DNA from: Pseudomonas benzenivorans
Lineage (GTDB): Bacteria > Pseudomonadota > Gammaproteobacteria > Pseudomonadales > Pseudomonadaceae
NCBI RefSeq assembly: GCF_900100495.1
Contig: NZ_FNCT01000026.1
Coordinates: 1-33,779, forward strand
Direction of reading: 5' to 3'
DNA: 33,779 nucleotides
Shown: in pieces, positions 32,086 through 33,779 of the stretch
Numbering within the stretch: the first letter of the stretch is position 1
Layout of the letters: each line of letters starts with the position of its first letter
Notes under the pieces: model-generated
Databases searched by the model: none
What the model saw: the letters and a program-made list of their open reading frames with translations, nothing else
What the model was told of the DNA's origin: nothing
Made by a program: the position numbers and the translations under genes

Positions 32086-32135
32086 GCATTGCAACAGATG
32101 GACTCGCTGCGTTTTTGTACGATTCCGACCCGAAA
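32086..32135 (-). promoter_or_regulatory. Creatinase promoter with shared activator box
   Basis: The minus-strand box from 32135 to 32114 contains TTTCGGGTCGGAA and ACAAA; -10-like TGCAAT at 32093-32088 begins 36 bp after the G of GTCGGA. The predicted leader to the creatinase start is about 55 nt. The adjoining 32136-32277 shows no gene. The adjacent GATase1-AraC product (32345-33340) or the SouR-like protein would be the candidate activator. Confidence 0.7.
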
Positions 32136-32277
32136 TTGGTCAGATCCGCTGCCCTCGGGCGAGGCGCCGACAGTGGCGACAGAACGGATTCGTCGCTGCC
32201 TTGACAGGCGAGCATCGACGACAGCCGCGCCGGGATGGGACTGGCCCATGCGGCCCTTGCCAAGCTCCCGAAAGCGC

Positions 32278-32320
32278 AAAAAAACAGGCCCGCCACGCGC
32301 TGCCGGCGCGGACGAGCCTG
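32278..32320 (-). terminator. Rho-independent terminator of the fourth regulator gene
   Basis: A long GC-rich stem closed by CAGGC/GCCTG (32285-32320) with inner GCG/CGC pairing; on the minus strand it is followed by seven T. It starts 25 bp beyond the regulator's stop and insulates it from the creatinase promoter. Confidence 0.88.
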
Positions 32321-32344
32321 AAAGGACATGGCGGGGAAGCGCGA

Positions 32345-33340
32345 TCAGTGCACGGCGGCGCGGCGGCGCGGCGACTTACTCGAACGCTCGTGACTCGGCG
32401 CAATACCGAAGTGCTCGCGATAGCACTTGGAGAAGTGCTGGGGAGATACGAAACCACAGCCGGTGGCCACATTCAGGATCGGCAAGCGGGTCTGCCTGAG
32501 CAGCTGCCGCGCCTGCAGCAGGCGCAGCTTCAGGTAATAGCGCGACGGCGAGCAGCGCAGGTACTCGCCGAACAACCGCTCCAGCTGGCGCCGCGACAAG
32601 GCGATATAGCCAGCCAGTTTATCCAGTTCGATGGGCTCCTCGAGGTTGGCCTCCATCAATGCTATCGCCTCCTGCAGCTTCGGATGAGCGCTACCCAACG
32701 CCTGGCGGAACGGCACCGACTCGCTGCGCACCTGCTCCAGCGCCAGGGTCTCGCTGATCGCCTCGACCAGCAGCGGGCCGTGACTGCGGGCGATGAGCTG
32801 CAGCATCATCTCCAGTCCGGCCGTACCGCCCGCTGCCGTATAGCGATCGCGATCGAGCACGAATGGCTGCGGGCACAGCGATATGTCAGGAAAGCCCTCG
32901 CGGATATCCGTCTGGCACTCCCAGCTCGCGCAGCATTGGTAGCCCTGCAGGAGACCGGCATTGGCCAAGAGCCAACTACCGGACCCCAGCGCCCCCAGGT
33001 GCACGCCACGCCGCGCCTGCTCCTGCAGCAGGCGGACTAGCTGCGGATCGCAGTCGCGCGGGGAGCCCTCGGCGCCACAGAGAATCAGCGCCTGCAGCTC
33101 CGACTCGGAACTGGCGGCGCCATCCGGGGATACCAGCATGCCGTTGCTGGCACGCACCGGACGACCATCCGCGGTCAGGGTCTGCCAGCGATACAGGCTG
33201 TGCCCCGAGAACTGGTTGGCGCGGCGCAGAGGCTCCAGCACCGCCGCCAGAGCGATCAGGCTGAAATGCTCGGTGAGCAGGAAGCCGATGGCCTCCAGGG
33301 CGATCTCGGCGGGCGGGTGCAGCGCCTCGAAACTGGACAT
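32345..33340 (-). CDS. GbdR-like GATase1-AraC regulator, probable creatine/creatinine sensor
   Basis: 331 residues. GATase1-like domain at about 14-190 (EAIGFLLTEHFSLIALAAVL; AAGGTAGLEMMLQLIAR) and AraC domain at about 220-320 (LSRRQLERLFGEYLRCSPSR; CGFVSPQHFSKCYREHFG). The DNA-binding half is closer to GbdR than to CdhR or SouR by eye (shared RRQLERLF, CSPSRYYLKLRL, HFSKCYRE.FGI). The nucleophile-elbow position reads GALGSGSW, with Gly119 where GbdR has Cys119. It lies before the creatinase gene in the same direction, behind its own terminator, so it probably controls the creatine genes; the ligand is inferred. Start 33340 has GAGGAG 8 bp upstream. It begins 70 bp after the second serine dehydratase gene and could be read from it. 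Confidence 0.85.
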   Translation of the reverse strand: MSSFEALHPPAEIALEAIGFLLTEHFSLIALAAVLEPLRRANQFSGHSLYRWQTLTADGRPVRASNGMLVSPDGAASSESELQALILCGAEGSPRDCDPQLVRLLQEQARRGVHLGALGSGSWLLANAGLLQGYQCCASWECQTDIREGFPDISLCPQPFVLDRDRYTAAGGTAGLEMMLQLIARSHGPLLVEAISETLALEQVRSESVPFRQALGSAHPKLQEAIALMEANLEEPIELDKLAGYIALSRRQLERLFGEYLRCSPSRYYLKLRLLQARQLLRQTRLPILNVATGCGFVSPQHFSKCYREHFGIAPSHERSSKSPRRRAAVH

Positions 33341-33410
33341 GCTCGGATCTCCTCGGGAACGTCGTTACGGCGGAACCTGAAGCGGTCCCGAAGCCAGTGG
33401 CTAGCGCGGC

Positions 33411-33779
33411 TCAACACTCGACCGCGCTGACCGCCAGGCCGCCGCGCGAGGTTTCCTTGTACTTGTCGTGCATGTCGGCGCCGGTGTCGCGCATGGTGCG
33501 GATCACCCGGTCGAGCGAGATGAAGTGCTCGCCGTCGCCGCGCAAGGCCATCTGCGCGGCGTTGATCGCCTTCACCGCGGCGATCGCGTTGCGCTCGATG
33601 CACGGCACCTGGACCAGCCCGCCGACCGGGTCGCAGGTCAGCCCGAGGTTGTGCTCCAGGCCGATCTCGGCGGCGTTCTCCAGTTGTTCCGGGGTGGCGC
33701 CGAGGATCTCCGCCAGGCCGGCGGCGGCCATGGCGCAGGCCGAACCGACCTCGCCCTGGCAGCCGACTTCGGCGCCGGA
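33411..33779 (-). CDS. Second L-serine dehydratase, C-terminal part; 5' end outside window
   Basis: The frame is open to the last base; 122 residues and the stop remain, identical to the copy at 1-369 except Val for Ile three residues from the end (AVEC against AIEC). The Fe-S cysteines and the terminal cysteine are present, so this copy is not visibly damaged. Whether it is sdaA, sdaB or a further paralogue cannot be told from the 3' end alone, so no symbol is given. It is followed by a GbdR-like regulator, just as the left copy is followed by gbdR. Confidence 0.92.
   Translation of the reverse strand, partial: SGAEVGCQGEVGSACAMAAAGLAEILGATPEQLENAAEIGLEHNLGLTCDPVGGLVQVPCIERNAIAAVKAINAAQMALRGDGEHFISLDRVIRTMRDTGADMHDKYKETSRGGLAVSAVEC
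33424..33779. repeat. Right arm of perfect 356-bp terminal inverted repeat
   Basis: Exact reverse complement of 1-356, checked line by line. The identity includes every synonymous position, far beyond what the flanking regulators show, and runs up to the window edge, so the true repeat is probably longer. Confidence 0.97.

Overview
The window is high-GC DNA from a Pseudomonas-type gammaproteobacterium. The evidence is close, full-length resemblance of almost every gene to the glycine betaine, carnitine and sarcosine catabolism genes of Pseudomonas, plus several families of Pseudomonas-style intergenic palindromes. No RNA gene, insertion sequence, integrase or CRISPR array was seen. Nearly all the DNA serves one purpose: stripping N-methyl groups from quaternary and methylated amines and feeding glycine, formaldehyde and serine into central metabolism.

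Layout, left to right. (1) 1-1954: the 3' end of an L-serine dehydratase gene, then the regulator gbdR behind a sigma-54-type promoter. (2) 2221-10687, minus strand: dipeptidase - DUF5943 protein - dgcA - dgcB - etfA-like - etfB-like - small hypothetical, the dimethylglycine demethylation operon. (3) 10979-15827: cdhR, divergent from caiX-cdhC-cdhA-cdhB, which turns carnitine into glycine betaine. (4) 15941-25085, minus strand: glyA-soxB-soxD-soxA-soxG-purU-fdhA, which oxidises sarcosine to glycine plus a C1 unit and disposes of the C1 unit. (5) 25512-26531: a SouR-like regulator, divergent from glyA. (6) 26652-33340, minus strand: a creatinine/creatine module (regulator, creatinase, small ORF, MFS carrier, creatininase, NCS1 permease). 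(7) 33411-33779: the 3' end of a second serine dehydratase gene.

The parts form a funnel. Carnitine is oxidised and cleaved to glycine betaine. Dimethylglycine is demethylated to sarcosine by DgcAB with ETF. Creatinine is opened to creatine, and creatine is cut to sarcosine and urea. SoxBDAG makes glycine from sarcosine, GlyA makes serine, and serine dehydratase makes pyruvate. The glycine betaine monooxygenase (gbcAB) that links the carnitine and dimethylglycine branches is not in the window.

Main points for a second look: (a) the two window ends are a perfect 356-bp inverted repeat inside two serine dehydratase genes; (b) there are four paralogous GATase1-AraC regulators, one beside each catabolic tier, with different residues at the nucleophile-elbow position; (c) the glyA, creatininase and creatinase promoters share a box around GTCGGA placed exactly 36 bp before a CAAT-ending -10 element, and the caiX and dipeptidase promoters carry GTCGC at the same register; (d) the creatine module has none of the intergenic repeats that crowd the left 24 kb, looks lower in GC, and contains an unrecognised 49-residue ORF whose stop overlaps the start of the MFS gene.
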